Assembly (NCBI GenBank): GCA_937968125.1 | Contig: CALBUI010000046.1 | Location: forward strand, 1 to 61,350 | Direction of reading: 5' to 3' | Length of the DNA stretch: 61,350 nt | DNA from: an uncultured Anaerolineales bacterium | Lineage (GTDB): Bacteria > Chloroflexota > Anaerolineae > Anaerolineales > UBA4823 | In this document: positions 42,316-50,892 of the stretch, piece after piece | Layout: each line of letters begins with the position of its first letter | How positions within the stretch are numbered: position 1 is the first letter of the stretch | Made by a program: the position numbers and the translations under genes | The notes under the pieces: model-generated | Told to the model about the DNA's origin: nothing | Database searches by the model: none | What the model saw: only the letters and a program-made list of their open reading frames with translations

Positions 42316-42705
42316 ATGGATAAGCCAACAAGGAAAGTAATTTACTTTGAAGACGACAAAGATATGGTTGAGCTGGTACGGATAATCCTCGGTCGAGAGG
42401 GTTATCAAATAAATGGTGTTGCAGAGGGACACGCTGGCATTAAAGCTGTCCAGCAAGAGGCTCCAGACATAGTTTTGTTAGATCTTATGCTTCCCGATAT
42501 GGATGGATGGGAGATCTACCAGCAGCTTAAGCACGATGATTCTACGGCAGACATCCCGGTAATCGTCATTACTGCCAAAGCCCAGAGCATCGATAAAGTA
42601 TTGGGATTGGAGATCGCCAAAGTGGATGATTATATCTCCAAACCATTCACCCCCCAAGAACTGATTGAGAGGGTAGACAGGGTGATAACTGGCCGAAAAA
42701 ACTGA
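42316..42705 (+). CDS. Single-domain response regulator
   Basis: A 129-aa stand-alone receiver domain. The acidic pair is EDD near residue 12, the phosphoacceptor Asp is in IVLLDLMLPDMDGW near 54, the Thr in VIVITAKA near 84 and the Lys in YISKPFTP near 106. There is no output domain, so it must act by protein interaction or phosphotransfer. No histidine kinase is adjacent. The ATG at 42316 is chosen because AAAGGTGG precedes it and the promoter lies just upstream. Confidence 0.9.
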   Translation: MDKPTRKVIYFEDDKDMVELVRIILGREGYQINGVAEGHAGIKAVQQEAPDIVLLDLMLPDMDGWEIYQQLKHDDSTADIPVIVITAKAQSIDKVLGLEIAKVDDYISKPFTPQELIERVDRVITGRKN

Positions 42706-42733
42706 TCAGATGCGACATGATAAATTGGTGAGC

Positions 42734-42755
42734 ATCCCTCAAAAACTCGAGGGAT
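42734..42755 (+). terminator. Weak terminator after the response regulator
   Basis: ATCCCTC (42734-42740) pairs with GAGGGAT (42749-42755), 8-nt loop, then TTATGTTTTAATT. It lies 23 bp before the LysM/M23 gene. Confidence 0.55.
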
Positions 42756-42777
42756 TTATGTTTTAATTAGTAAATAG

Positions 42778-44220
42778 ATGAAGATTTTTCGAGGATCAAT
42801 CCTGTTGAGATACCATCGGTTGGCTATTATTATTGCAATCCTGCTGGTCGTGATTCCACTGATTCCAGGCGAAATTGCGGCCAGAGCCCAGGAGGCTGAA
42901 CCAAGTGGACCAGTTTACATCGTCCAAGAGGGTGATACTCTCTGGGATATTGCCCAAAGATTTGGGGTTCCTTGGGAGGATTTAGCCCAGGAGAACGAAA
43001 TCAGTGATCCCGGTCAGCTTTCTGCTGGCGATGAATTGGTTATCCCTGGTTATGCTGGTGCCGCAGGTGTGCTGGTAACCACTCAGGTCCCTTTTGGTGA
43101 AAACCTGCGCAGTTTAAGCCGCCGTTATCATCTCCCCCAGGAATCGATCATCCGGCTAAATCACCTGACCAGCCCTGCAGAATTGTACCGGGGCTATGAC
43201 CTGGTCATTCCAGAGAGTAATCAGGTAGACCTTTTGGTTGACCGGTTAGCCATATCGGGAGGTCAATCATTGCTCGAGCTGGCAATCACCAGCGGCATCA
43301 ACCCTTGGGAGTTCGTGGTAGGGAATGAACTGGCAGGGACTTGGAGTGCAGTACCAGGAGATGTAATGCTTGTCCCCAACTTGGATTCTGTTAATGGTCC
43401 AGGGAGTTTACCAGGTGAGATTTCCGGCTTGCAGTTTTCCCCAAACCCGCTGATCCAAGGGGAAACCTCAGTTCTACATGTAACCTCATCCGAGGATATG
43501 GAGGCTGGTGGTTCGCTGATTGGAAACCAGCTAAACTTCTTCCCATACGAATCTGGAGAGTATGTGGCGCTGCAGGGAATCCACGCTTTAACAGAACCTG
43601 GCCTTTACCCGCTTACCATTGAGGGGGAGCTGGCCAATGGGGTGCCGTTTGGATTTTCGCAAAAAATCTTTGTTGAGGCTGGAGACTTTATCTTTGCTTC
43701 GCTGGAAGTCCCACCGGAGACGATTGATCCTGAAGTCACCAAACCCGAAGATAAAATCTGGTACAAGTTAGCCAAACCGGTAACAATGACTCGTTTCTGG
43801 AATGGAGTATTTCAAAGCCCAGTAGCGCCTGCACCTTGCGGCTATACTGATTTTTTCGGCAATCGCAGATCTTACAATGGCAGTCCTTATAACTTCTTCC
43901 ATACAGGTCTTGATTTTTGCTACAACTACAACACCGACGTGAATGAGATTTATGCCCCCGCGGATGGGGTCGTGGTCTTCGCGGGACCTTTGATCGTCCG
44001 GGGGAATGCGGTTATGATCGATCATGGATTTGGTGTTTACAGTGGGTATATGCACCAGGAGGAGATCCTGGTTGAAGAGGGTGATCAGGTGGAAACTGGA
44101 CAGGTCATTGGTATTGTAGGGGAGACTGGACGGGTAAATGGTCCTCACCTGCATTTTGAAATCTTTGCAGGTGGAGTTCAAGTCGATCCGTTAGACTGGC
44201 TCGAAAGATCGTTTCCTTAG
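42778..44220 (+). CDS. LysM and M23 peptidase protein
   Basis: A 480-aa exported cell-wall protein. After an N-terminal signal segment (about 10-38) come three LysM-like repeats (about 46-88, 100-140, 152-198; the first is classic, YIVQEGDTLWDIAQRFGV). A beta-rich middle part follows, then a C-terminal M23 LytM-type domain (about 375-475) with zinc ligands in HTGLDF and GPHLHFE and the intervening YMHQEE. The ligands are complete, so it is probably an active peptidoglycan endopeptidase, or an amidase activator if inactive in vivo. Its stop overlaps that of the convergent gene. Confidence 0.9.
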   Translation: MKIFRGSILLRYHRLAIIIAILLVVIPLIPGEIAARAQEAEPSGPVYIVQEGDTLWDIAQRFGVPWEDLAQENEISDPGQLSAGDELVIPGYAGAAGVLVTTQVPFGENLRSLSRRYHLPQESIIRLNHLTSPAELYRGYDLVIPESNQVDLLVDRLAISGGQSLLELAITSGINPWEFVVGNELAGTWSAVPGDVMLVPNLDSVNGPGSLPGEISGLQFSPNPLIQGETSVLHVTSSEDMEAGGSLIGNQLNFFPYESGEYVALQGIHALTEPGLYPLTIEGELANGVPFGFSQKIFVEAGDFIFASLEVPPETIDPEVTKPEDKIWYKLAKPVTMTRFWNGVFQSPVAPAPCGYTDFFGNRRSYNGSPYNFFHTGLDFCYNYNTDVNEIYAPADGVVVFAGPLIVRGNAVMIDHGFGVYSGYMHQEEILVEEGDQVETGQVIGIVGETGRVNGPHLHFEIFAGGVQVDPLDWLERSFP

Positions 44221-44492
44221 CTGCTTTCACCTTCCTCAGAATCCAAATTATCATCAACCTCGAAATTCCCGGCATAATAGTCGTCCACAATTTCTTGAGC
44301 TGCTTCTTTTTGGTTTTCCGGAACCAATATCTGCACCTCACCGAGTGGTCCGAGGCTTAACCCTACAGCCTTACCAGCCCCTTCCTGGTTTAGAAAAACT
44401 TTAATCCCCTGCGCCTCTAGCAAATTGCGGACTAAACCGGCTTGAAGTTCGCCGGATACCTCCGTGACCACTACCCATTTATCATCCGTCAT
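44217..44492 (-). CDS. DUF2007-type small protein
   Basis: A 91-aa soluble protein. WVVVTEVSGELQAGLVRNLL and GIKVFLNQEGAGKAVGLSLG followed by VQILVPENQKEAAQEIVDDY match the DUF2007 (putative PII-related signal transducer) layout, with an acidic C-terminal tail. The ATG at 44492 is chosen because AAGGAG lies five to ten bases upstream. The stop codon overlaps the stop of the convergent LysM/M23 gene in TTAG, so there is no space for a terminator between them. Confidence 0.8.
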   Translation of the reverse strand: MTDDKWVVVTEVSGELQAGLVRNLLEAQGIKVFLNQEGAGKAVGLSLGPLGEVQILVPENQKEAAQEIVDDYYAGNFEVDDNLDSEEGESS

Positions 44493-44555
44493 TTCAACTC
44501 CTTTTTTTAGCAGCAATTGTGATTACGACCTGCTGCGCCAATTTTATTCATAGAG

Positions 44556-44561
44556 TATAAT
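44556..44561 (+). promoter_or_regulatory. -10 element upstream of the 527-aa protein gene
   Basis: A perfect TATAAT, about 72 bases before the ATG at 44634. The -35 region is poor. Confidence 0.4.
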
Positions 44562-44633
44562 TATAAGCTAGCAAATCAGCACGAACTTTAAATCTAATAT
44601 CGGGGTTCAGGCTGATGTTTTTGCGAGGAAATT

Positions 44634-46217
44634 ATGGTTATGGCAACACTGTCACTCCGGGAAGATTATTGGGAAACCTTTACTCTCCAGGAGCAGGACA
44701 TCGAATTTATATACAATTATCTTTTAGATATTGAAACGCCTCTGACACCAAACGAGCTGGTCGTCGCTTTAGTTGAGGAACGGATTCGCCGGGAAATTGA
44801 AGATTTTGAGAATCAGCGCACCTCTGCTGGGGATCTCTACTCTCCCAGCGGTAGTTTCACTGAAAACCAGAAATTAATTTTTCCGGCTATGGCATGGCGC
44901 CAGGGAGAGGTGATTGGATCGCGGCAGGGAGTTAATCCTGATACTCCGAATTTAAAAGTGATCGCAGTCAAGTTCGAAAATGGCGAAGAGCGCGAATTTG
45001 CTAGTGAGCTCGCCGATCATGTTTTGAACGATCCGCCAGAAATTAGCCAAGAAGGTGAGCTGCTCAACGAGCAGTTCGTCATTGAGACATACAATGGTCA
45101 GTTGGTGGAAAGTTTGGAAGTGGGACTAACCGCGAATGAAGATTTTGTGCGCATTGCAGGTCGCTGGTTCCCGCGGGCTTTATTGGTAGACGTTAATCAA
45201 GGGCACCTAAACCTGGCTGAAGCAGTGCTAGATATGGCTGGGGGTGGCCCATTACGGACCCAATCATTGCTGGAACAAGTCGAGCTGCCTTCTTCAGAGA
45301 ATCCGAAACTGGTTGAATTTTCGCTAGACCTCGGCTTAGAAGAGGATCCACGTTTTGATGAAGTAGGTCCAGCTGGCGAGGTTCTCTGGTATTTACAGCG
45401 TCTGGAACCAAAAGAGGTACTTGAGACACCCGTCTTCTTACGCTATCACGAGATCGAGCACGATCGCGATTTGATGACTGAGGAAATGCTCGCCTTGGAG
45501 CGAGACCTGGATGATGAACTTTCGCCAATCACATCGAATGGATCGCAGAGCGATGAAGTGGTGATCAGCTTGAATTTTCCTCACTGGAGGGTTGGTTCGT
45601 TACCCTTGTCTTCAAAACTCGACCACTTGTTCCCCACCGCATACGAAGCTCCGCGCATTCGTTTCATGCTCGAAGATCAAAAAAGTGGTGACACCTTTCC
45701 TGGATGGGTGGTGCGCGAGAAGCGCTATGTAATTGGTCTAAAAGATTGGTATGAAAGTCAGGGGCTGATACCGGGCAGCCAAGTACGCGTCCGGTTAGGA
45801 GATGATCCTGGGAAGGTAGTGGTATCGGCTGACTCACGCAGGTCGAGTAGAGAGTGGATTAGAACGGTTTTGATCGGTTCGGATGGTGGAACCGTTTTCG
45901 CGATGTTGAAACAAGTCGTTACGGCAGCCTTTGACGAGCGCATGGCGATCAAAGTCCCCGATGTCGAAGCTTTAGATTTGGTTTGGGAAAAATTACAGAA
46001 GGAGAGACCACCTTTTGAGCGAGTGGTGGTGGATATTGTCAGAGAATTAACCAAACTGAATCCGCAAGGACATGTCCATGCCAGTGAGTTGTACGCCGCG
46101 GTGAATGTAGTGCAAAGATGCCCGCCGGCCCCGATCCTGGCATTATTGGGTTCTCGACCCTGGTTTGTACATGTTGGCGACCTGCATTTCCGGTTTGATG
46201 ATTCGGAACAAGGGTAA
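44634..46217 (+). CDS. Uncharacterised 527-aa protein
   Basis: A 527-aa soluble protein that I do not recognise by name. The first 60 residues are helical (LQEQDIEFIYNYLLDIETPL, ELVVALVEERIRREIEDFEN) and may be a winged-helix-like domain. Residues 70-130 form a compact beta region (LYSPSGSFTENQKLIFPAMA, WRQGEVIGSRQGVNPD, ...VIAVKFENGEEREFASEL) that recalls small RNA- or DNA-binding barrels. Another beta domain occurs at 320-400 (FPGWVVREKRYVIGLKDWYE, IPGSQVRVRLGDDPGKVVVS), and the C-terminal 110 residues are helical. No enzyme motif is visible. The next gene is probably its partner. Confidence 0.7.
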   Translation: MVMATLSLREDYWETFTLQEQDIEFIYNYLLDIETPLTPNELVVALVEERIRREIEDFENQRTSAGDLYSPSGSFTENQKLIFPAMAWRQGEVIGSRQGVNPDTPNLKVIAVKFENGEEREFASELADHVLNDPPEISQEGELLNEQFVIETYNGQLVESLEVGLTANEDFVRIAGRWFPRALLVDVNQGHLNLAEAVLDMAGGGPLRTQSLLEQVELPSSENPKLVEFSLDLGLEEDPRFDEVGPAGEVLWYLQRLEPKEVLETPVFLRYHEIEHDRDLMTEEMLALERDLDDELSPITSNGSQSDEVVISLNFPHWRVGSLPLSSKLDHLFPTAYEAPRIRFMLEDQKSGDTFPGWVVREKRYVIGLKDWYESQGLIPGSQVRVRLGDDPGKVVVSADSRRSSREWIRTVLIGSDGGTVFAMLKQVVTAAFDERMAIKVPDVEALDLVWEKLQKERPPFERVVVDIVRELTKLNPQGHVHASELYAAVNVVQRCPPAPILALLGSRPWFVHVGDLHFRFDDSEQG

Positions 46218-46276
46218 TTGGCAGGAGATAATTTGCAGCTGATTGGCTCACTATTGGGTTAGTCAGGAGGAGTGAA

Positions 46277-46714
46277 GTGACGGAACTAAAGCGTTTTAGC
46301 TTGGTTAAACCCAACCTGCAGACGCGTTTTCATATCGATTTTGATTGGTGGGGTCAAAATGATCGCAATTGGCGAGTAGATTTATTCAGCTTCTTGTGTC
46401 CGGAACATCAAGAGGCGTTTGCGGGAGTTCGGGATGATAACCTGATCGATTGGGTTGATCCAGAGACGGCAGAAGTTCAACAGGTTGATGGCCTGCAGCA
46501 CATATTGATCACCCATTGTGCCAAGCAATCCAGATTTATCGATGATAGAACCTCGCTGGTTGAATCAGCGTTCCGCTTGTTTTTATCAAATGGCAATACT
46601 CCCCTGACTCCGGTTGAACTTGCTGACCACCTGGGACGCTCTCCATCCGTGATCCTCCAGACTCTTTCTGGTCCCCGGGTATACAAAGGACTGCGCCCAT
46701 GCCCGGAGTGTTGA
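46277..46714 (+). CDS. Uncharacterised 145-aa protein, partner of the preceding gene
   Basis: A 145-aa protein starting with GTG after GGAGG-like sequence. The N-terminal half (FHIDFDWWGQNDRNWRVDLF, FLCPEHQEAFAG, LIDWVDPETAEVQQVDGLQH) has the look of a small alpha/beta domain. The C-terminal half (PLTPVELADHLGRSPSVILQ) resembles a helix-turn-helix, ending in RPCPEC with a CxxC. It lies 59 bp after the 527-aa gene, and tRNA-Arg follows 14 bp later. Function unknown. Confidence 0.7.
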   Translation: MTELKRFSLVKPNLQTRFHIDFDWWGQNDRNWRVDLFSFLCPEHQEAFAGVRDDNLIDWVDPETAEVQQVDGLQHILITHCAKQSRFIDDRTSLVESAFRLFLSNGNTPLTPVELADHLGRSPSVILQTLSGPRVYKGLRPCPEC

Positions 46715-46728
46715 TAAAATATAGACAT

Positions 46729-46801
46729 GCCCCCGTAGCTCAAAGGACAGAGCAGAGGTCTTCTAAACCTAAGGTTGTGGGTTCGAATCCCGCCGGGGGC
46801 G
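46729..46801 (+). tRNA. tRNA-Arg (anticodon UCU)
   Basis: A 73-nt cloverleaf: 7-bp acceptor stem GCCCCCG/CGGGGGC, D-arm GCTC...GAGC, anticodon stem GAGGT/ACCTA with loop CTTCTAA (anticodon TCT), T-arm GTGGG-TTCGAAT-CCCGC, discriminator G. The CCA end is not encoded. The outer anticodon-stem pair is a G-A mismatch. It reads AGA codons. Confidence 0.95.
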
Positions 46802-46949
46802 CCTCGGTGGGGGTATTGAGATCTACTCAAGAAGAGTATGAGAAAGTGTTGGTAGGTGATGTTCCTCATCCGATGGGATCTATGGAATTAGTTTGACAAT
46901 TAATGGCTGAGCGCTGGAAATTACTGGCGCTATTTGGAGGTATGAAGTG

Positions 46950-47477
46950 ATGATTGAGAGAGAAGGTTTGTTCGAATTCAAAGGACAGGGTGTAACGATT
47001 GTTGGTGAAGATATCAAGGTTGGAGATCAGGCCCCGGAGTTCAATGCCCTTACTAGAGATTGGACATGGATGCCAGCTTTGGAAAGTACCGATGGGAAAG
47101 TCCGAATAATTGGATCCTTGCCATCATTAAGCACCTCAGTATGCGATCGTGAGACGAAAAAGTTTAACGATGTATCAACATCATTGAGCGATGATATCGT
47201 AATTCTGATGGTTAGCATGGATCTGCCATTTACTCACGGTCATTGGTGTAATGGGGCAGGTGTCGAAGATGTAATTACCCTTTCCGATCATAAGAGTACA
47301 GATTTCGGCCCAAAGTATGGCGTATTGTTGAAAGAGATTAACATTTTCCGCAGGGCTGTGTTTGTTACTGACCGGAGCGCCAAAGTAGTATATGTTGAAT
47401 ATTTACCGGTGCTTGGAGACGAACCTGATTACGAGGCTGTTCTCGAAGCAGCCCGCAACGCTTTGGATGCTAATTGA
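46950..47477 (+). CDS. tpx: Thiol peroxidase Tpx
   Basis: A 175-aa atypical 2-Cys peroxiredoxin. LFEFKGQGVTIVGEDIKVGD opens the protein. The peroxidatic Cys is in the family motif as PSLSTSVCDRETKKFN near residue 65. A second Cys in HGHWCNGAGVEDVITL near 100 is the expected resolving residue. It reduces lipid and hydrogen peroxides with thioredoxin. GGAGG lies nine bases before the ATG; a GTG codon just before it is an alternative. It begins a run with hsp20 and lon. Confidence 0.93.
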   Translation: MIEREGLFEFKGQGVTIVGEDIKVGDQAPEFNALTRDWTWMPALESTDGKVRIIGSLPSLSTSVCDRETKKFNDVSTSLSDDIVILMVSMDLPFTHGHWCNGAGVEDVITLSDHKSTDFGPKYGVLLKEINIFRRAVFVTDRSAKVVYVEYLPVLGDEPDYEAVLEAARNALDAN

Positions 47478-47494
47478 AAGTAGGAGTTTGAACG

Positions 47495-47920
47495 ATGGAT
47501 GAGCTGGAACTACAATCAGAACCCTTACAGCCTCGCTGGTACAGCACTGAAGAGATCGAATCTTTGTCAGAAGGCGCAAACCGTTGGAGGAATGGTGTCC
47601 GTTCACCAATCTGGCGTCCAGCCACAGATCTATACGAGACAACGGATTCGATTATCATCAGAGTGGAGATAGCCGGGATGCGAGAAGAGGACTTCTCTGT
47701 CTCGCTGACTGGAAACCAGCTGTCGATTCGTGGAAACCGGACGGATATCCACGAGCGCCGTGCATATCACCAGATGGAAATATTCTTTGGAGAATTTCTA
47801 ACTGAAGTGGAACTCCCTGGACCAGTGGTCTCTGATGAGGTTAGTGCGGAATATGTCGCCGGATTTTTGCGATTGGTATTTCCGAAAGAAAAACCAACAA
47901 AGATAGATATCACTGAGTAA
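47495..47920 (+). CDS. Small heat-shock protein Hsp20
   Basis: A 141-aa alpha-crystallin-type chaperone. The domain spans about 43-135: PATDLYETTDSIIIRVEIAG, MREEDFSVSLTGNQLSIRGN, and the closing YVAGFLRLVFPK, which corresponds to the consensus A-x-x-x-n-G-v-L strand. It holds unfolding proteins in an ATP-independent way. It lies 17 bp after tpx and 12 bp before lon, so it is very likely cotranscribed with both. Confidence 0.92.
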   Translation: MDELELQSEPLQPRWYSTEEIESLSEGANRWRNGVRSPIWRPATDLYETTDSIIIRVEIAGMREEDFSVSLTGNQLSIRGNRTDIHERRAYHQMEIFFGEFLTEVELPGPVVSDEVSAEYVAGFLRLVFPKEKPTKIDITE

Positions 47921-47932
47921 ACGGTATAAACA

Positions 47933-50515
47933 ATGCCCGCATCGCGCTGGAACCAAAGCATTATAGACCTGTTGAGCTGGTTTGATGATTTAGACGAACT
48001 CCAACAGGAACTGTTTTTAAGACCGATCACACCTCGCGTCTTGGACAAAGATGAACAGGATCAAAGTGAGATCTTAGACGAGGCGGAGCTCTTCGATCAG
48101 ATTCCGCCAGAACTGCCCATCCTGCCCTTGCGAGGTGTCGTGGTCTACCCGCAGACGGCAGTTCCACTGACAATTGGGCAGCCGCGCTCAATTCGCCTGG
48201 TTGATGATGTGATGGCTGGGGAAGACCGGCTGATCGGTTTGGTCGCTTCTAAAGATCCGGAGCTTGATATGCCGGCACCTGATGACCTCTACACCGTCGG
48301 CACGGTTGCCATTGTACATCGCCTCTTCCGGGCTCCAGATGGCACTATTCGATTGCTAGTGCAGGGTCTAGCGCGCTTTCATTTAGGGGAATTCGTCCAT
48401 TTAGATCCATACCTCAAAGCAAAAATCGAGTTATTCCCTGAATCAATGGAAGACGATCTCGAAGTTGAGGCGTTAGCAAGGAATGCACGCGATCAGTTCG
48501 AGCACATCGCCGAGATGATCCCATCCATCCCTCGTGAACTGGTTACTTCAGTGGTTGGCTTGGAAGATCCCTTACAAACGATTTATACCATTGCCAATTT
48601 CCAACGTATGGATTTGAACGATGCCCAGGAGCTCCTTGAGCTGGATCCGGTGCTTGAGAAGTTGAAGAAACTGGTCACAATTCTCACCCACGAAGTCGAA
48701 ATGCTGGAAATTGGTCAAAAAATCCAAAACGAGGCTCGCTCTGAGATTGACAAAGTCCAACGTGAATACTTCCTCCGGGAACAATTAAAGGCCATTCAGC
48801 GTGAATTGGGTGAAGAAGACGAACAGGCCTTAGAGACAGAGGAATTCCGGCAAAAGATCGAAAAAGCGGAGATGCCTGAAGAAGCTGAGAAGATGGCCCG
48901 CCGGGAACTCGACCGGCTGTCAAGACTTCCCACAGCAGCAGCTGAATATGGCGTCATCCGAACTTACCTGGATTGGTTGGTTTCACTACCCTGGTCTGTG
49001 GCCACCAAAGACGATCTGGACATCTCCCGGGCACGCAAGGTATTAGACCAGGATCATTATGGCCTGCAGGATGTCAAAGAGCGCATTCTTGAATACCTGG
49101 CTGTGCGGAAGCTGAAACTTGAACGACAGGGGGAATTTGAAGAAGAGGAAACTGTCGATGCCATCCGCAGGGTGCGCGAGGGGGTGATCCTGTGCTTTGT
49201 TGGACCTCCTGGTGTCGGGAAGACCTCCCTTGGACAGTCGATCGCTCGCGCCATGGGGCGAAAATTCATCCGTATCTCGTTAGGCGGCGTGCGAGATGAG
49301 GCTGAAATACGTGGACACCGGCGAACTTACATAGGAGCCATGCCCGGTCGGATATTACAGGCCATCCGCCGGGTGGAAAGCAGGAATCCAGTCTTCATGC
49401 TCGACGAAGTGGACAAGCTGACTTACGATTTTCACGGGGATCCGGCTTCAGCTTTGTTAGAAGTGCTCGATCCTGAACAGAATGTTGAGTTTCGGGATCA
49501 CTATCTTGAGGTCGGGTTTGACTTATCCCAGGTGATGTTCATCACGACTGCCAACCTTTTGGAACCAATTCCTGCTCCACTGCGCGATCGGATGGAAATC
49601 ATTATGCTTTCCGGGTACACCGAGAATGAAAAGATTGAAATCGCGAATGGTTATTTAATTCCCCGCCAGCTGCGTGAGAATGGTTTACGCCCGAAGGAAG
49701 TGGTTTTCACCCGACCGGCCTTGCAGAAAATAATTCGTTCTTATACACGCGAAGCCGGAGTGCGCAACCTGGAAAGGGAAATTGGTGCGGTAAACCGGAA
49801 GGTGGTCACCCGCATTGCAGAGGGGAAAAAGAAGAAGGTTAAAATCAATCCCAAATTGGTACGCGATTTTTTGGGGCGACCGGTTTTCTTTGGCAATGAG
49901 GAAGTAGCAGAGCGTACCGCATTACCCGGTGTAGCGACTGGATTGGCATACACACCAACAGGCGGGGATATATTATTCATTGAAGCCACGGGAATGCCGG
50001 GCAGCAAGGGCTTCCAATTGACTGGTTCTCTGGGTGATGTTATGCAGGAGTCGGCCAGGGCAGCCCTTTCATATGTTCGCTCTCGAGCAGAGGATTACTC
50101 ATTAAAACCATCCTTCTTCGATGAAACCGATATCCACCTGCACGTTCCCAGTGGAGCTCAACCAAAGGATGGGCCCTCCGCGGGTGTCACGATGGCAACA
50201 GCATTGGTGTCTTTGATCTCTAAACAGCCCGTCAGTGCTGATGTCGGCATGACCGGTGAGATCACCCTGCGCGGCCAAGTCTTACCTGTGGGTGGGATTA
50301 AAGAGAAAGTATTAGCTGCTCACCGCAGTGGATTGAAAACCGTCATCCTGCCTCAGCGCAATGAGGCTGATTTAGAGGACCTCCCGAAGGAAGTGCGTAA
50401 AGGAATGAATTTTGTTTTTGTTGACACTGTCGACCAGGTGATCAGCAGCGCATTGACATCCACAACGAAGAAATCCTCCAAGAAAAGGAAACCTGAGAAA
50501 AACAGCGGGGATTAA
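47933..50515 (+). CDS. lon: ATP-dependent protease Lon
   Basis: An 860-aa LonA protease. An extra N-terminal leader of about 55 residues precedes the LAN substrate-binding domain ([20 protein letters not shown]). A coiled coil follows (about 240-300), then the AAA module with Walker [10 protein letters not shown] near 423 and Walker [12 protein letters not shown]. The C-terminal protease domain has its Ser in [14 protein letters not shown] near 747 and its Lys in [14 protein letters not shown] near 789. A Lys-rich tail ends the protein. It degrades misfolded and regulatory proteins, fitting the neighbouring hsp20 and tpx. Confidence 0.97.
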   Translation: MPASRWNQSIIDLLSWFDDLDELQQELFLRPITPRVLDKDEQDQSEILDEAELFDQIPPELPILPLRGVVVYPQTAVPLTIGQPRSIRLVDDVMAGEDRLIGLVASKDPELDMPAPDDLYTVGTVAIVHRLFRAPDGTIRLLVQGLARFHLGEFVHLDPYLKAKIELFPESMEDDLEVEALARNARDQFEHIAEMIPSIPRELVTSVVGLEDPLQTIYTIANFQRMDLNDAQELLELDPVLEKLKKLVTILTHEVEMLEIGQKIQNEARSEIDKVQREYFLREQLKAIQRELGEEDEQALETEEFRQKIEKAEMPEEAEKMARRELDRLSRLPTAAAEYGVIRTYLDWLVSLPWSVATKDDLDISRARKVLDQDHYGLQDVKERILEYLAVRKLKLERQGEFEEEETVDAIRRVREGVILCFVGPPGVGKTSLGQSIARAMGRKFIRISLGGVRDEAEIRGHRRTYIGAMPGRILQAIRRVESRNPVFMLDEVDKLTYDFHGDPASALLEVLDPEQNVEFRDHYLEVGFDLSQVMFITTANLLEPIPAPLRDRMEIIMLSGYTENEKIEIANGYLIPRQLRENGLRPKEVVFTRPALQKIIRSYTREAGVRNLEREIGAVNRKVVTRIAEGKKKKVKINPKLVRDFLGRPVFFGNEEVAERTALPGVATGLAYTPTGGDILFIEATGMPGSKGFQLTGSLGDVMQESARAALSYVRSRAEDYSLKPSFFDETDIHLHVPSGAQPKDGPSAGVTMATALVSLISKQPVSADVGMTGEITLRGQVLPVGGIKEKVLAAHRSGLKTVILPQRNEADLEDLPKEVRKGMNFVFVDTVDQVISSALTSTTKKSSKKRKPEKNSGD

Positions 50516-50519
50516 GATC

Positions 50520-50882
50520 ATGCCGAAATTGATGGTGATTGAAGATGATGCGAATATGTTCTCCTTGCTCCAAATGCTGTTGGAGTTTGAGGGATACGAG
50601 GTCGTTTTGTGGGAAGGGGGAGAGCAGGTTCAGGACACGGTCGATTCACTTTGCCAGGAAAAACCCGATCTGATATTAATGGATGTGCACCTTCGCCATC
50701 TAAATGGTATTGATGTGCTGGAATCCCTGCGCAAAGAACCAGAATTAGACGGGGTTAAAGTTTTGATCGCTTCGGGAGTAGATATGACCGGCCGCAGCCT
50801 CCAGGCTGGGGCAGATGGGTTCATCCTTAAACCTTTCATGCCGGATGAACTAATTGAGAAAATAAAAAATACGTTAGGATAG
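50520..50882 (+). CDS. Single-domain response regulator
   Basis: A 120-aa stand-alone receiver. Acidic residues EDD near 8, phosphoacceptor Asp in LILMDVHLRHLNG near 56, Ser in VLIASG near 85 (usually Thr/Ser) and Lys in FILKPFMP near 103. It starts four bases after the lon stop, so expression is linked to lon. No kinase is adjacent. Output must be through protein contact. Confidence 0.9.
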   Translation: MPKLMVIEDDANMFSLLQMLLEFEGYEVVLWEGGEQVQDTVDSLCQEKPDLILMDVHLRHLNGIDVLESLRKEPELDGVKVLIASGVDMTGRSLQAGADGFILKPFMPDELIEKIKNTLG

Positions 50883-50892
50883 AGAGAAAATA

